From assembly GCF_019931575.1 (NCBI RefSeq), contig NZ_CP082923.1, positions 1 to 64,000 on the forward strand: 64,000 bases of DNA, written 5' to 3'. The stretch is from Caulobacter segnis. Lineage in GTDB: Bacteria; Pseudomonadota; Alphaproteobacteria; Caulobacterales; Caulobacteraceae. Numbering within the stretch: position 1 is the first letter of the stretch; the number at the start of each line of letters is the position of its first letter. The notes under the pieces are model-generated. The model was not told the origin of the DNA, did no database searches, and saw only the letters and a list, made by a program, of their open reading frames with translations. Below are positions 51,349 to 60,890 of this stretch, piece by piece. A program made the position numbers and the translations under genes.

Positions 51349-53721
51349 ATGCGTAATCCGAACTCCGCCGCCGCCAACGCGGCCGGCGTCGTCAGCCGGC
51401 CTCGCCGCGCGCTGAGCGCCTCCGGCGTCGCCGGCCTGGCCGGCCTGGGCCTGGCCCACGTCGCCGTGGCGGCGGAAGCCGACGCCGCCGCGCCCGTCGC
51501 CACCGCGCCCGCGACCGCCGAGACCAACGAGGTCGCCGGCGTCAGCATCAATGCCAAGCGCGTGGCCGATCCGTCGTCGAGCAAGTTCACCGCCCCGCTG
51601 GTCGACACGCCCAAGTCGGTGACGGTCATCCCGTCCAAGATCATCGAGCAGACCGCCGCCACCTCGCTGACGGACATCCTGCGCACCTCGCCGGGCATCA
51701 CCTTCGGCGCCGGCGAAGGCGGCCAGCCGCTGGCCGACCGTCCGTTCATCCGCGGCTCCAGCTCGGGCAACAACATCTTCGTCGACGGCGTCCGCGACAG
51801 CGGCGGCCAGACCCGCGAGATCTTCAACCTCGAGCAGGTCGAGGTCGTGAAGGGCCCCGACAGCGCCTACAGCGGCCGCGGCTCGGGCGGCGGCAGCATC
51901 AACCTGTCGTCCAAGACCCCGAAGGCCGAGAGCTTCGCGCGCGGCTCGGTGGGGGTGGGCACGGACGAATACATCCGCGCGACGGCCGACCTGAACCACG
52001 CCTTCAACGACAATGTCGCGGTGCGGGTGAACGTGCTGGGCACGCAGGGCAATACGCCGGGCCGCAAGGCCGTCGACTTCAGCCGCTGGGGCGTGGCCCC
52101 GTCGCTGGCCGTGGGCCTGAACGGCGACACCCAGCTGACGCTCAGCTACTACCATCTCGACACCGACCAGACGCCCGACTACGGCATCCCGCTGACGACC
52201 AAGACGACCCAGCCGCGCACCGCCTCGGGCATCCTGGCCGTCGACCGCCGCAGCTTCTACGGCATCGAGTCGCGCGACTACCAGAAGACCAAGTCGGACA
52301 TCGCCACCTTCGCCATCGACCACGCGATCAGCGACGACCTGAACGTTCGCCAGGTGGTCCGCTATTCGAAATCGCTGAACGACTACATCGTCACCAATCC
52401 GGGCGACGGCGGCGCGGCCCAGTTCGTCCAGGGCCAATGGTGGATGAAGCGCGGCACCAAGACCCGCTGGAACCCGACCAAGACCATCGCCGCGGTGTCC
52501 GACATCCACGGCAAGAAGACGTTCCTCGGCCTGGAAAACAGCTTCGACGTCGGCATCGAGCTGAGCCGCGAGGAAAACCTCAACGCCACCTACTCGACCT
52601 TCACCACCTCGGGCTCGGCCTGCCCGACGGGCTTCACGATCGCCGCCGCGACCCTGACCAGCCTGGGCGCCGGCGACTGCACCCTAGTCTACGCCCCGAA
52701 CGACAAGGACGCCTGGACGGGCGTCATCAACCGCAGCCCGGCCGCCCGCAACGTGGCCAAGACGGCGGCGATCTACGGCTTCGACACCATCAAGTTCAGC
52801 GACAAGCTGCTGCTGAACCTGGGCCTGCGCCACGACAGCTACGACAGCGCGGGCGTCGACGTCGCCACCACCCAGGCCAACGGCGTCTTCACCTCGGTGA
52901 CCTACACGCCGCGCAAGGGCTCGTGGGAGTTCACCAACTACCAGGCCGGCCTGGTCTACAAGCCGACCGAGAGCTCCAGCCTGTACGTCTCGTACGGCAC
53001 GTCCTCGACCCCGCCGGGCATCTCGGGCGGCGACCAGAACAGCAACACCTCGACCGGCACGGGCAACCTCGCCACGAGCCAGCTGATCCCCGAGGACAGC
53101 GAGAGCTTCGAGGCCGGCGCCAAGGCCAATGTCTTCAACAACACGCTGGCCCTGTCGGGCGCGGTGTTCAAAACCACCCGCCAGAACGCCCAGATCCTGG
53201 TCGGCCCGGGCGCCAACGACTACGCCCAGGTCGGCGAGGTCGAGGTGAAGGGCTTCGAGCTCGGCTTCTCGGGCAACCTCACCCCGAAGTGGCAGGTGTT
53301 CGGCGGCTACACCTACATGGACAGCGAACTGGTCCGCGGCGCCATCACCATCTCGAACGGGACGGTGGTCGCCAACGTCAACCAGGGCGACCCGCTGGCC
53401 AATACGCCCAAGCACAGCTTCTCCAGCTTCTCGACCTATCGCGTCACCCGGGCGATCTCGCTGGGCGGCGGCGCCTACTATGTGTCGAAGAGCTTCGGCG
53501 GCAACCAGGGCGGCGCCGGCGGCGGCGCCAACAAGATCTACGCCCCGTCCTACTGGCGCTATGACGCCTTCGCCTCGTGGACCATCAGCCCCAAGGTCGA
53601 CCTGCAACTGAACGTCCAGAACCTGACGGACGAGCGCTACATCGCCCGGACCAACGGGGTGCACCACGCCGATCCGGCGCCGGGTCGCCAGGCGATCCTG
53701 ACGTTCAATGTGAAGTACTGA
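51349..53721 (+). CDS. TonB-dependent catecholate siderophore receptor, Fiu-like
   Basis: A 790-residue outer-membrane receptor. A long N-terminal region with a basic segment and hydrophobic stretch ends AVAA-EAD (about residue 41). The plug domain follows (FTAPLVDTPKSVTVIPSKIIEQTAATSLTDILRTSPGITFGAGEGG; RPFIRGSSSGNNIFVDGVRD), then a 22-strand-type barrel ending with aromatic NVKY. The plug pattern and the piuC partner downstream fit the Fiu/CirA-like catecholate-siderophore class. Expression is probably Fur-repressed through 51248-51280. A PiuC-type hydroxylase gene starts 63 bp downstream, without a terminator between, as a likely operon. Confidence 0.92.
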   Translation: MRNPNSAAANAAGVVSRPRRALSASGVAGLAGLGLAHVAVAAEADAAAPVATAPATAETNEVAGVSINAKRVADPSSSKFTAPLVDTPKSVTVIPSKIIEQTAATSLTDILRTSPGITFGAGEGGQPLADRPFIRGSSSGNNIFVDGVRDSGGQTREIFNLEQVEVVKGPDSAYSGRGSGGGSINLSSKTPKAESFARGSVGVGTDEYIRATADLNHAFNDNVAVRVNVLGTQGNTPGRKAVDFSRWGVAPSLAVGLNGDTQLTLSYYHLDTDQTPDYGIPLTTKTTQPRTASGILAVDRRSFYGIESRDYQKTKSDIATFAIDHAISDDLNVRQVVRYSKSLNDYIVTNPGDGGAAQFVQGQWWMKRGTKTRWNPTKTIAAVSDIHGKKTFLGLENSFDVGIELSREENLNATYSTFTTSGSACPTGFTIAAATLTSLGAGDCTLVYAPNDKDAWTGVINRSPAARNVAKTAAIYGFDTIKFSDKLLLNLGLRHDSYDSAGVDVATTQANGVFTSVTYTPRKGSWEFTNYQAGLVYKPTESSSLYVSYGTSSTPPGISGGDQNSNTSTGTGNLATSQLIPEDSESFEAGAKANVFNNTLALSGAVFKTTRQNAQILVGPGANDYAQVGEVEVKGFELGFSGNLTPKWQVFGGYTYMDSELVRGAITISNGTVVANVNQGDPLANTPKHSFSSFSTYRVTRAISLGGGAYYVSKSFGGNQGGAGGGANKIYAPSYWRYDAFASWTISPKVDLQLNVQNLTDERYIARTNGVHHADPAPGRQAILTFNVKY

Positions 53722-53784
53722 TCCGGATCAAGGGCGGAGGCGGCTCGTCGCGCTAAGAGCGAGTCGCAACAAGGAGCGGTCCCG

Positions 53785-54468
53785 ATGATGCTGCAGATCC
53801 CGGAAGTGCTGACCAAGGCCCAGGTGGCTGAGTGCCGGGCGATCCTGGACGCCGGCCCCTGGGTCGACGGCAACATCACCTCGGGCTTCCAGGCGGCGCG
53901 GGCCAAGACCAACCAGCAGCTGCCGCAGGAGAGCGAGGCGGCCCGCGCGGTCGGGGCGGCGATCCTCAAGGCGCTGGAGGGTAATCCGCTGTTCGTCTCG
54001 GCGGCCCTGCCCAACTTCATCCTGCCGCCGATGTTCAACCGCTACGGCGAGGGCATGGGCTTTCGGGACCATGTCGACAACGCCATCCGCCGCGATCCGG
54101 TCAGCGGCCGCACCCTGCGCACCGACCTGTCGGCGACCCTCTTCCTGGAGGAGCCCGAGGACTACGACGGCGGGGAGCTGGTCGTGAACGACCTCTATGG
54201 CGACCATGTCGTCAAGCTGGCGGCGGGGGACATGATCCTCTACCCCAGCACCAGCCTGCACCACGTCACTCCGGTGACCCGGGGCATGCGCACGGCCAGC
54301 TTCTTCTGGATCCAGAGCCTGATCCGCGACGACGCCAAGCGCACCATCCTGCTGGACATGGATGTCGCCATCCAGCACCTGGCCCGCAAGCTGGAGCCGG
54401 ACGAGCAGGGGATCCTGTCGCTCACGGGCGTCTATCACAACCTGCTGCGGCAATGGTCCGAGGTGTGA
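53785..54468 (+). CDS. PKHD-type hydroxylase (PiuC family)
   Basis: A 227-residue Fe(II)/2-oxoglutarate-dependent dioxygenase of the PiuC/YbiX family, which is encoded next to TonB siderophore receptors (as PiuC next to PiuA, YbiX next to Fiu) and is thought to help iron-siderophore use. The iron-binding H96-x-D98 (FRDHVDNA) and distal H159 (SLHHVTPV), plus R169 for 2-oxoglutarate, are present. The ATG at 53785 follows AAGGAG; a second ATG is the next codon. Placed 63 bp after the receptor gene. Confidence 0.92.
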   Translation: MMLQIPEVLTKAQVAECRAILDAGPWVDGNITSGFQAARAKTNQQLPQESEAARAVGAAILKALEGNPLFVSAALPNFILPPMFNRYGEGMGFRDHVDNAIRRDPVSGRTLRTDLSATLFLEEPEDYDGGELVVNDLYGDHVVKLAAGDMILYPSTSLHHVTPVTRGMRTASFFWIQSLIRDDAKRTILLDMDVAIQHLARKLEPDEQGILSLTGVYHNLLRQWSEV

Positions 54469-54561
54469 CGGATTCGGATAGCGCGTTCACGGAACGTCGC
54501 TCGCCTGGAACCATAAGTTTACGGTTGTGTCCCACGATCCGCCCAACTTAGCGGAGACCGG

Positions 54562-57270
54562 ATGTCCAAGGCGTCGATCCCCGATGCGACCTCTGACGCG
54601 CCCAAGCCGTTCGGCGGGGCCGAGGCGGCGCAATGGTTCTTCGACAACGCCTGCGACCTCTTCGTGGTCGTCTCGGCCAAGGGTCGGTTCGTCACGGTCA
54701 ACGCCGCCTGGACGGCCGTCACCGGCTGGACGCCCGAGGACCTGGTGGGGCAGGCGACGATCAAGTTCGTCCATCCCGACAGCCAAGCCGAGCTGATCGA
54801 CATTCCCCGACGTCTCAACGAGACGGGCGCAGCGGCGAGCGAACTCAAGATCCTTCGCAAGGACGGGCACTGGGTCTGGCTGCAGGGCCGGGGACGCCTG
54901 GGTCCCAATGGCGAGCTGGTCGGCGTGTTGCACGACGTCTCGGCCGAGGTCGAGGCCCGCGCCGAGCTGGAAGGGGCCCGCCGCACCCGCGAGCTGCTGG
55001 CCGAGGCGGCCGGCGTCGGGGTCTGGAGCTACGAGCCCGAGGGCGAGCGCATCGACTGGTCGCCGGACGCGCTGGCGCTGCTGGGCCTGTCGCCGGCCGA
55101 TGTCGACAGCGGCGCGAAGTTCCTGGCCCGGCTGCCGGACGAGCAACGGCAGAAGGTGAACGACGCCTTCGTCCAGGCCAGCCGGACGGGCGAGGGCGGC
55201 ACGGTCGAGTTCCGGCTGCGCGCCGACGACGGCCGCTGGCTGACGTTCCGCAGCACCTATCGCGCCGAGGCGCGGCCGGGTCAGCTGTTCGCGCTGAAAG
55301 GCATCTCGCAGAACATCACCGAGGTGGCCCGCAGCCGCGACAAGGCCATCTGGAGCGAGCGCCGGGCCCGCCGCCTGATCGAGGACGCGCCGTTCGCCGT
55401 GGCGGTCTACGACCTGGACATGCGGCTGCGGCTGGTCAGTCCGCGCTTCCTGGAGATCTTCCGGTCCACCGAGGTCCAGGTGATCGGCAAGACCCTCTCC
55501 GAACTGACCCATGGCGGCCGTCGCCGCTTCGTGGCCGCCGTCAGCCGGGCGCTGACGGGCGAGGTCGTCGCCCGCCGCGAGGACCGTCTTCAGGACGCCG
55601 ACGGCGTCGAACGCTCGTACCGCTGGGAGGCCCGCCCCTGGCGCGACGTCTCCGGCCAGATCGTCGGCGTCATCACCTACATGGACGACGTCACCGCCCT
55701 GGCGAAGGCGCGGCGCGAGGCGCGGATCAACGCCCGCCGGCTGAAGGTCGCCCTGGGGGCGGCGCGGGCCGGGGTCTACGAGATCGACCACGAGGGCCAG
55801 AGCTTCTGGGGCTCGCCCGAGCTGCACCGGATGCTGGGCCGTCGGGTCGGCTACGAGGACGTCCGCGAGGCCGTCTGGCCCATGATCCACCCCGAGGATC
55901 GCGACCAGCTCTACGCCGCCGCCGCCGAATGGCGGGAGACGGGCGAGTGGGGCGCGCATGAATGCGACGTCCGGGTGCTGTCGCCCAGCGGCGAGGCGCG
56001 CTGGGTGCGGGTGTTCCACGACGTGCGCCGCGACGCCGCCGGCCGGGCCCGCAAGGCGTTCGGCCTGGTGCTGGACATCGACGAGAAGAAGAAGGCCGAG
56101 CTGGCCCTGGTCGCCGCCGAGCGCGCGGCCCAGGCGGCCAACGAGGCCAAGGCCCAGTTCCTGGCCAATATGAGCCACGAGATCCGCACGCCGATGAACG
56201 GGGTGCTGGGCGTGATGCACGTGCTCAAGCGTGAGCTGCCCGCCGGCGACAGCGCCGACCTCTTGGGAGAGGCCCTGGCCGCTGGCCAGATGCTGTCGAC
56301 CCTGCTGGACGACGTCATCGACATCTCGCGCATCGAGGCCGGGCGGCTGGACCTGAACCGCGAGGCCGTCGATCCGCGCGACCTCGTCAGGGGCGTCGCC
56401 CGCCTGCTGGCCGGCCAGGCCACGCACAAGGGCTTGCGCCTGGAGCTGGACCTGGCCGACGACCTGGGCTGGATCCAGACCGACCCGACCCGCGTCCGCC
56501 AGGCGCTGTTCAACCTGATCGGCAACGCGGTGAAGTTCACCCTGAAGGGCTCGGTGACCGTTAGGCTCCGCAAGGAGCCTGGCGCCCGGAAGCCCCGCCT
56601 GGTCTTCGACGTCGTCGACACCGGCGTGGGCGTGCCGCTGGAGGCCCAGGACAAGCTGTTCGAGCGCTTCCAGCAGGCCGACGCCAGCACCACGCGGCGC
56701 TTCGGCGGCTCGGGCCTGGGCCTGGCCATCACCCGCAAGCTGGCCCAGATGCTGGGCGGCGAGGTCTCGTTCACCTCGACGCCGGGCCAGGGCTCGACCT
56801 TCACCCTGACGATCGCCGCGCCGCCGGCGGCGGCCCCGGACGCGGCGCCGACCCACGCCGAGGATCTGCTGGACGGCCTCAAGGTGCTGGTCGTCGAGGA
56901 CAATCCCACCAACCAGCTGGTCGCCCGCCGGATCCTGGAGCAGTTGGGCGCGGCCGTCAGCGTGGCCGACGACGGCGTCTCGGGCGTGGCCGCCGCCCGC
57001 GACGGGGCCTTCGACCTCATCCTGATGGACGTGCAGATGCCCGGCATGGACGGCCTGGAGGCGGCCCGCCGCATCCGCGCCCTGCCGGGTCCCGCCGCCC
57101 GCGCCCCGATCATTGCCCTGACCGCCAACGTCATGGCCCACCAGCGGGCCTCGTATCGCGCCGCCGGCATGGACGGCGTGGCCGCCAAGCCGATTTCCCC
57201 GGCCGCCCTGGTCGCCGAGATCGTCCGCCTGTCGCAGGCCGGGCCGGACACGCGCGGCGCCGTCGCCTAA
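54562..57270 (+). CDS. PAS-rich hybrid histidine kinase with receiver domain
   Basis: A 902-residue cytosolic hybrid sensor kinase. About four PAS-like domains span roughly 20-520 (for example [39 protein letters not shown] and [27 protein letters not shown]). The HisKA phosphoacceptor H539 lies in [16 protein letters not shown], the ATPase has [19 protein letters not shown] with GLGLAI, and a receiver from about 774 has the phosphoacceptor D823 ([13 protein letters not shown]). No membrane segment or signal peptide is visible. No output regulator or phosphotransfer protein is adjacent, so the pathway is unknown. The ATG at 54562 was chosen by length and the preceding GGAG-like site. Confidence 0.92.
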   Translation: MSKASIPDATSDAPKPFGGAEAAQWFFDNACDLFVVVSAKGRFVTVNAAWTAVTGWTPEDLVGQATIKFVHPDSQAELIDIPRRLNETGAAASELKILRKDGHWVWLQGRGRLGPNGELVGVLHDVSAEVEARAELEGARRTRELLAEAAGVGVWSYEPEGERIDWSPDALALLGLSPADVDSGAKFLARLPDEQRQKVNDAFVQASRTGEGGTVEFRLRADDGRWLTFRSTYRAEARPGQLFALKGISQNITEVARSRDKAIWSERRARRLIEDAPFAVAVYDLDMRLRLVSPRFLEIFRSTEVQVIGKTLSELTHGGRRRFVAAVSRALTGEVVARREDRLQDADGVERSYRWEARPWRDVSGQIVGVITYMDDVTALAKARREARINARRLKVALGAARAGVYEIDHEGQSFWGSPELHRMLGRRVGYEDVREAVWPMIHPEDRDQLYAAAAEWRETGEWGAHECDVRVLSPSGEARWVRVFHDVRRDAAGRARKAFGLVLDIDEKKKAELALVAAERAAQAANEAKAQFLANMSHEIRTPMNGVLGVMHVLKRELPAGDSADLLGEALAAGQMLSTLLDDVIDISRIEAGRLDLNREAVDPRDLVRGVARLLAGQATHKGLRLELDLADDLGWIQTDPTRVRQALFNLIGNAVKFTLKGSVTVRLRKEPGARKPRLVFDVVDTGVGVPLEAQDKLFERFQQADASTTRRFGGSGLGLAITRKLAQMLGGEVSFTSTPGQGSTFTLTIAAPPAAAPDAAPTHAEDLLDGLKVLVVEDNPTNQLVARRILEQLGAAVSVADDGVSGVAAARDGAFDLILMDVQMPGMDGLEAARRIRALPGPAARAPIIALTANVMAHQRASYRAAGMDGVAAKPISPAALVAEIVRLSQAGPDTRGAVA

Positions 57271-57332
57271 CCCCGTTCCAAGAGCCCTCCCCTTGGCTCC
57301 TGAACCACGCTAAGCAGGGCTCAAGAACGGGG
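57271..57332 (+). promoter_or_regulatory. RNA hairpin covering the ribosome site of the MHS transporter gene
   Basis: CCCCGTTC (57271-57278) pairs with GAACGGGG (57325-57332), and GAGCCCT (57282-57288) pairs with AGGGCTC (57316-57322), with a small CAA/AA internal loop and a 27-nt apical loop. The 3' arm contains the Shine-Dalgarno GGGGG(AG) 5-8 nt before the ATG at 57340, so folding would block ribosome entry. It begins at the base after the kinase stop codon. See findings. Confidence 0.6.
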
Positions 57333-57339
57333 GAGAAAC

Positions 57340-58980
57340 ATGGCCGGCGAACGTCAGCAGAGCGCCTCGATGCGCACCGTGGTCGCGGCCTCGTCGGCCG
57401 GCACGGCCTTCGAATGGTACGACTTCTTCATTTTCGGCAGCCTGGCCCAGGTCATCTCCAAGACCTTCTTCACCGGCCTGCCCGACGCCGCCGGCTACAT
57501 CGCCGCCCTGGCCCTGTTCGGGGTCGGCTTCGCCTTCCGGCCGCTGGGCGCGTTGGTGTTCGGCAAGATCGGCGACCAGGCGGGGCGCAAGGGCGCGTTC
57601 CTGGCCACGGTGCTGCTGATGGGCGGGGCGACCTTCGCCATCGCCTTCCTGCCCACCTACCAGCAGGCCGGGATCATCTCGCCGATCCTGCTGATCGTCA
57701 TGCGCTGCGTGCAGGGCTTCGCCCTGGGCGGCGAGTACGGCGGGGCGGCGATCTATGTCGCCGAGCACTCGCCGGCGAACCGGCGCGGCTGGTCGACCTC
57801 GTGGGTGCAGACCTCGGCCGCCTTCGGCCTGTTCGGAGCGCTCATGGTCATCCTGATCACCCGCGCCGCCGTCGGGATCGAGGCCTTCGACGCCTGGGGC
57901 TGGCGCATTCCGTTCGCGGTCTCCATCGGCCTCCTGGGCGTCTCGGTCTGGATGCGGATGAAGCTGACCGAGAGTCCCGCCTTCGCCGCCATGAAGGAAG
58001 AGGGCCAGGCCTCCAAGGCGCCCTATGCCGAGGCGTTCGGCCAATGGAAGAACCTGAAGCTGGTGATCCTGGCCTTCCTGTCCATGATGTGCGCCCAGGG
58101 GGCGGTCTGGTACACGACCTTCTTCTACGTCCAGACCTTCATGGAGAAGTTCCTGAAGGTCGATCCGGTCACCATCAACGAACTCATGATGACCGCGACG
58201 GCGATCAGCGCCGTCTTCTACGTCGTCTTCGGCTGGCTGTCGGACCGCATCGGCCGCAAGCCGGTGATGCTGGGCGGCATGACCCTGGCGCTGCTGTTCT
58301 ACTTCCCCGGCTTCCATCTGCTGGAGAAGGCGGCCAACCCCGCCCTCGCCGAGGCCTCGGCCAAGGCGCCCGTCGTGGTCGTCGCCGATCCCAAGGACTG
58401 CTCGCTGCAGTTCGACCCCGTCGGCAAGGCCGCGTTCGTCACCTCGTGCGACATCGTCAAGAGCGCCCTGGCCAACGCCGGCGTCTCCTACGCCAACCAG
58501 ACGGCGCCGGCCGGGGCGACGGCGGTGATGAAGCTGGGCGGCGTCGAGGTCGTCTCTCGGAGCGCCACCGGCCTGCCCAAGGCCGAGGTCAAGGCCGTGA
58601 AGACCGCCGTCGAAGGCGAGATCAAGGCCGCCCTCACCAAGGCCGGCTATCCGGCCAAGGCCGATCCGGCGCGGATGAACAAGCCGCTGATCCTGGGCGT
58701 GCTGCTGGTCTTCGTGATCGCCGCGACGGCCCTGTTCGGACCCTTGGCCGCCTGCTTGGTCGAGCTGTTCCCGACCCGGGTGCGCTACACGGCCCTGTCG
58801 CTGCCCTATCACATCGGCACGGGCTGGGTGGGCGGCTTCGTGCCGTTCTTCGCCTTCGCCATCGTGACGGCGGTCGGCGATATCTATGCCGGCCTCTGGT
58901 ACCCGGTGGCCTTCACCCTGATCAGCGTGCTGACCACGGCCTTCCTGCTGCCCGAGACCAAGAACCGGTCGCTGACCTAG
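57340..58980 (+). CDS. Major-facilitator transporter of the metabolite:H+ symporter (MHS) family
   Basis: A 546-residue inner-membrane transporter. The MHS pattern SSAGTAFEWYDFFIFGSLA starts it, and the MFS motif appears as GKIGDQAGRKGAF. About 12 membrane helices are predicted. Between about residues 329 and 445 a roughly 115-residue, Lys/Ala-rich soluble insert interrupts the C-terminal half, with two cysteines (DCSLQF and TSCDIV) likely in the periplasm. Family members transport metabolites such as organic acids or osmolytes with protons; the substrate is unknown. The ATG at 57340 follows GGGGGAG, which is sequestered in a hairpin. Ends in CTAG shared with the convergent gene. Confidence 0.9.
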   Translation: MAGERQQSASMRTVVAASSAGTAFEWYDFFIFGSLAQVISKTFFTGLPDAAGYIAALALFGVGFAFRPLGALVFGKIGDQAGRKGAFLATVLLMGGATFAIAFLPTYQQAGIISPILLIVMRCVQGFALGGEYGGAAIYVAEHSPANRRGWSTSWVQTSAAFGLFGALMVILITRAAVGIEAFDAWGWRIPFAVSIGLLGVSVWMRMKLTESPAFAAMKEEGQASKAPYAEAFGQWKNLKLVILAFLSMMCAQGAVWYTTFFYVQTFMEKFLKVDPVTINELMMTATAISAVFYVVFGWLSDRIGRKPVMLGGMTLALLFYFPGFHLLEKAANPALAEASAKAPVVVVADPKDCSLQFDPVGKAAFVTSCDIVKSALANAGVSYANQTAPAGATAVMKLGGVEVVSRSATGLPKAEVKAVKTAVEGEIKAALTKAGYPAKADPARMNKPLILGVLLVFVIAATALFGPLAACLVELFPTRVRYTALSLPYHIGTGWVGGFVPFFAFAIVTAVGDIYAGLWYPVAFTLISVLTTAFLLPETKNRSLT

Positions 58981-59867
58981 CGGGCGATCGGCAAGATCTC
59001 GACGGCCACCTGGGCCTCGTTCAGGGCGTCGATCAGGGCCGGGTCCGCTGCTTCCGTGATCAGCCGGACGATCTGGCGGCCCTCGCGAGCCAGCTGGACC
59101 AGGCGGTCGGCGTCGATCTGGCCGGCGTCGACATGCTCGACGTCGCGGCGGGCCATCCTCACGACTTCCGGATCGGCGTCGCCGTCCAGGACCAGAACGT
59201 CCGCCGCGCCCAGGGCCCGGACGGCGCGCAGGGTCAGCAGGTCGACCGGTCCCTGGCCGGCGACGAAGCGCACGCCCCCCTTGCGGGCCGAGCCCCGGGA
59301 TAAAGCCTCACGGAACAGCTGGGCGGCGCGGTCCATGTCGCCGGCGCGGGCGGCCTCGGCGGCCTCGCCCGTCACCGCGTCCCGCAGGAAGGCGCGGCGC
59401 TCGTGCAGGATCGGCAGGGTCTCGCGCACCTCCGCCTGGAACTTGCGCAGCAGGGCGGCGACGCGACCCGTGCCCTCGGGCACCTGGGCCTCGATGTCGT
59501 TGCGCAGCATGGTCGCCAGCACCGGGGCCGAGCCGCCGGTGCCGACGGCCGCCACCACCTCGCCGCGGTCGATCACGGCCGGGGTGTTGAAGTCGCAGAA
59601 CTCGGGCCGGTCGACGACATTGACCAGCACCCGCGCCGCCCGCGCCGCGCTGGCGGCGGCCCGGACGAAGGTCTCGTCGGGGCTGGCGATGAAGGCCAGG
59701 ATCGCGCCGGCATAGGCGCTGGGCAGATGGGCCTCGGTGCCGTCCAGCCGGATCACCGTGGCGGGCGAGCCCTGGAACAGACGGGCCTTGGCCTCGGCGG
59801 CGTCGCCCGAGCCGGCGATGACCACGACGCGGCCGGTCAGGGGGAAGTAGGCGGGAAAGGAATCCAA
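58977..59867 (-). CDS. Siroheme-synthase-like protein: SirC domain plus a shortened methyltransferase domain
   Basis: A protein of about 296 residues. The N-terminal part (about 1-150) fits precorrin-2 dehydrogenase/ferrochelatase (CysG-B type): VVVIAGSGDAAEAKARLF, and PEFCDFNTPAVIDRGEVVAAVGTGGSAPVLATMLRN. The C-terminal part begins like the uroporphyrinogen-III methyltransferase of CysG (VAGQGPVDLLTLRAVRALGAADVLVLD) but ends after about 85 residues, without the later SAM-binding and catalytic half. I start it at the TTG at 59867 (reads LDSFPAYFPLTGR), preceded by GAGGA; ATG and GTG choices are absent near it. Stop overlaps the MHS gene stop (CTAG). Confidence 0.85.
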   Translation of the reverse strand: MDSFPAYFPLTGRVVVIAGSGDAAEAKARLFQGSPATVIRLDGTEAHLPSAYAGAILAFIASPDETFVRAAASAARAARVLVNVVDRPEFCDFNTPAVIDRGEVVAAVGTGGSAPVLATMLRNDIEAQVPEGTGRVAALLRKFQAEVRETLPILHERRAFLRDAVTGEAAEAARAGDMDRAAQLFREALSRGSARKGGVRFVAGQGPVDLLTLRAVRALGAADVLVLDGDADPEVVRMARRDVEHVDAGQIDADRLVQLAREGRQIVRLITEAADPALIDALNEAQVAVEILPIAR

Positions 59868-59884
59868 CGCGTCGTCCTCGAGGC

Positions 59885-60199
59885 TTACTGTGATCGGCAA
59901 TCGGCGTAGGGGCCGCCGGGGAAGCCCTTGAGCGTGGCGTCCGCGCCCTTGCTCCAGATCTCGGCGTCGCCGGCCGTGTAGCGGGCCCCGGAGGCCGAGC
60001 GGGCCAGCTTCAGCGTGCGTGTCGCCCCGCCGGCGCTGACCACGACGCGCTTGCCGTGCAGGGCGTAGGCGGCGGTGAACCGCTTGCCGGCCTTGCAGGC
60101 GTAGCGGATCGGCGCGTCCGTGGAATCCATCGGGGCGACGGTGGCGCAGCCGGCGACGGTCACGGCCAGGACGGCGAGAGGGACGAGGAGGCGGCGCAA
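59885..60199 (-). CDS. MliC-family lysozyme-inhibitor lipoprotein
   Basis: A protein of about 104 residues. The start is probably the TTG at 60199 (GGAG ribosome site just upstream), giving a lipoprotein signal peptide ending VAGC (cysteine 18). The mature domain shows the MliC/PliC pattern: YACKAGKRFTAAYALHGKRVVV, ATRTLKLARSASGARYTAGDAEIWSKG, including the conserved SGARY segment that inserts into the lysozyme active site. Such outer-membrane lipoproteins protect peptidoglycan from host or predator lysozyme. It lies 17 bp upstream of the siroheme-synthase-like gene on the same strand. Confidence 0.85.
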   Translation of the reverse strand: MRRLLVPLAVLAVTVAGCATVAPMDSTDAPIRYACKAGKRFTAAYALHGKRVVVSAGGATRTLKLARSASGARYTAGDAEIWSKGADATLKGFPGGPYADCRSQ

Positions 60200-60359
60200 G
60201 GCGAGGTCTCCGAAGCGATGGCGAATGCAGCATAGCGGGTTTCGCGGACGGCGCCCGCCCCCGCTCGAAATCCTCTGGTCAAGGCCAGTGTGAACGGTGT
60301 TAGGTTCGAATATCGGCGGGGCGCGACGCGCCCCTTCTTTCGTTGGGAGGCGAGGGCGC

Positions 60360-60890
60360 ATGGCCGTGACCCTGGACATCAATGGCAAACCGACCTCGGT
60401 TCAAGCCGCGCCGGAGACGCCCTTGCTGTGGGTGCTGCGCGACGAGCTGGGCCTGACCGGCACCAAGTTCGGCTGCGGCGTCGCCCAGTGCGGGGCCTGC
60501 ACGGTCCACCTGGACGGCCAGCCTATCCGCTCGTGCGTCACGCCGATCCAGGCGGTCGGAACCGCCAAGATCACCACCATCGAGGGGCTGGGCGGCCAGC
60601 ATCCGGTGCAGCAGGCCTGGGTGCGCCATGACGTGCCCCAGTGCGGCTACTGCCAGTCGGGCCAGATCATGTCGGCCTGCGCCCTGCTGGCCCAGAAGGC
60701 CAAGCCCTCGGACGAGGACATCGACAGCGCCATGTCCGGAAACATCTGCCGCTGCGGTGCCTATCAGCGCATCCGCGCGGCGATCAAGGAGGCGGCCGAG
60801 ACCGGTCCGCCTCAGGGTGCGCCGCACGCCGACATCGACGAGGCCATCGTCGCCGCCTCGGGCGCGACGCATCGGGGAGCCGGCCGATGA
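60360..60890 (+). CDS. iorA: Isoquinoline 1-oxidoreductase-type small subunit, [2Fe-2S] protein
   Basis: A 176-residue electron-transfer subunit of a molybdenum hydroxylase. The N-terminal plant-ferredoxin-like domain has CGVAQCGAC and a later cysteine (RSCVTPI); the second helical domain has CGYCQSGQ and the last cluster motif NICRCG, giving two [2Fe-2S] clusters. The ATG at 60360 follows a GGGAGG ribosome site. The large subunit starts with a 4-bp overlap (ATGA). IorAB enzymes hydroxylate N-heterocycles or aldehydes and pass electrons to quinone or cytochrome c; the specific substrate here cannot be told. Confidence 0.93.
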   Translation: MAVTLDINGKPTSVQAAPETPLLWVLRDELGLTGTKFGCGVAQCGACTVHLDGQPIRSCVTPIQAVGTAKITTIEGLGGQHPVQQAWVRHDVPQCGYCQSGQIMSACALLAQKAKPSDEDIDSAMSGNICRCGAYQRIRAAIKEAAETGPPQGAPHADIDEAIVAASGATHRGAGR

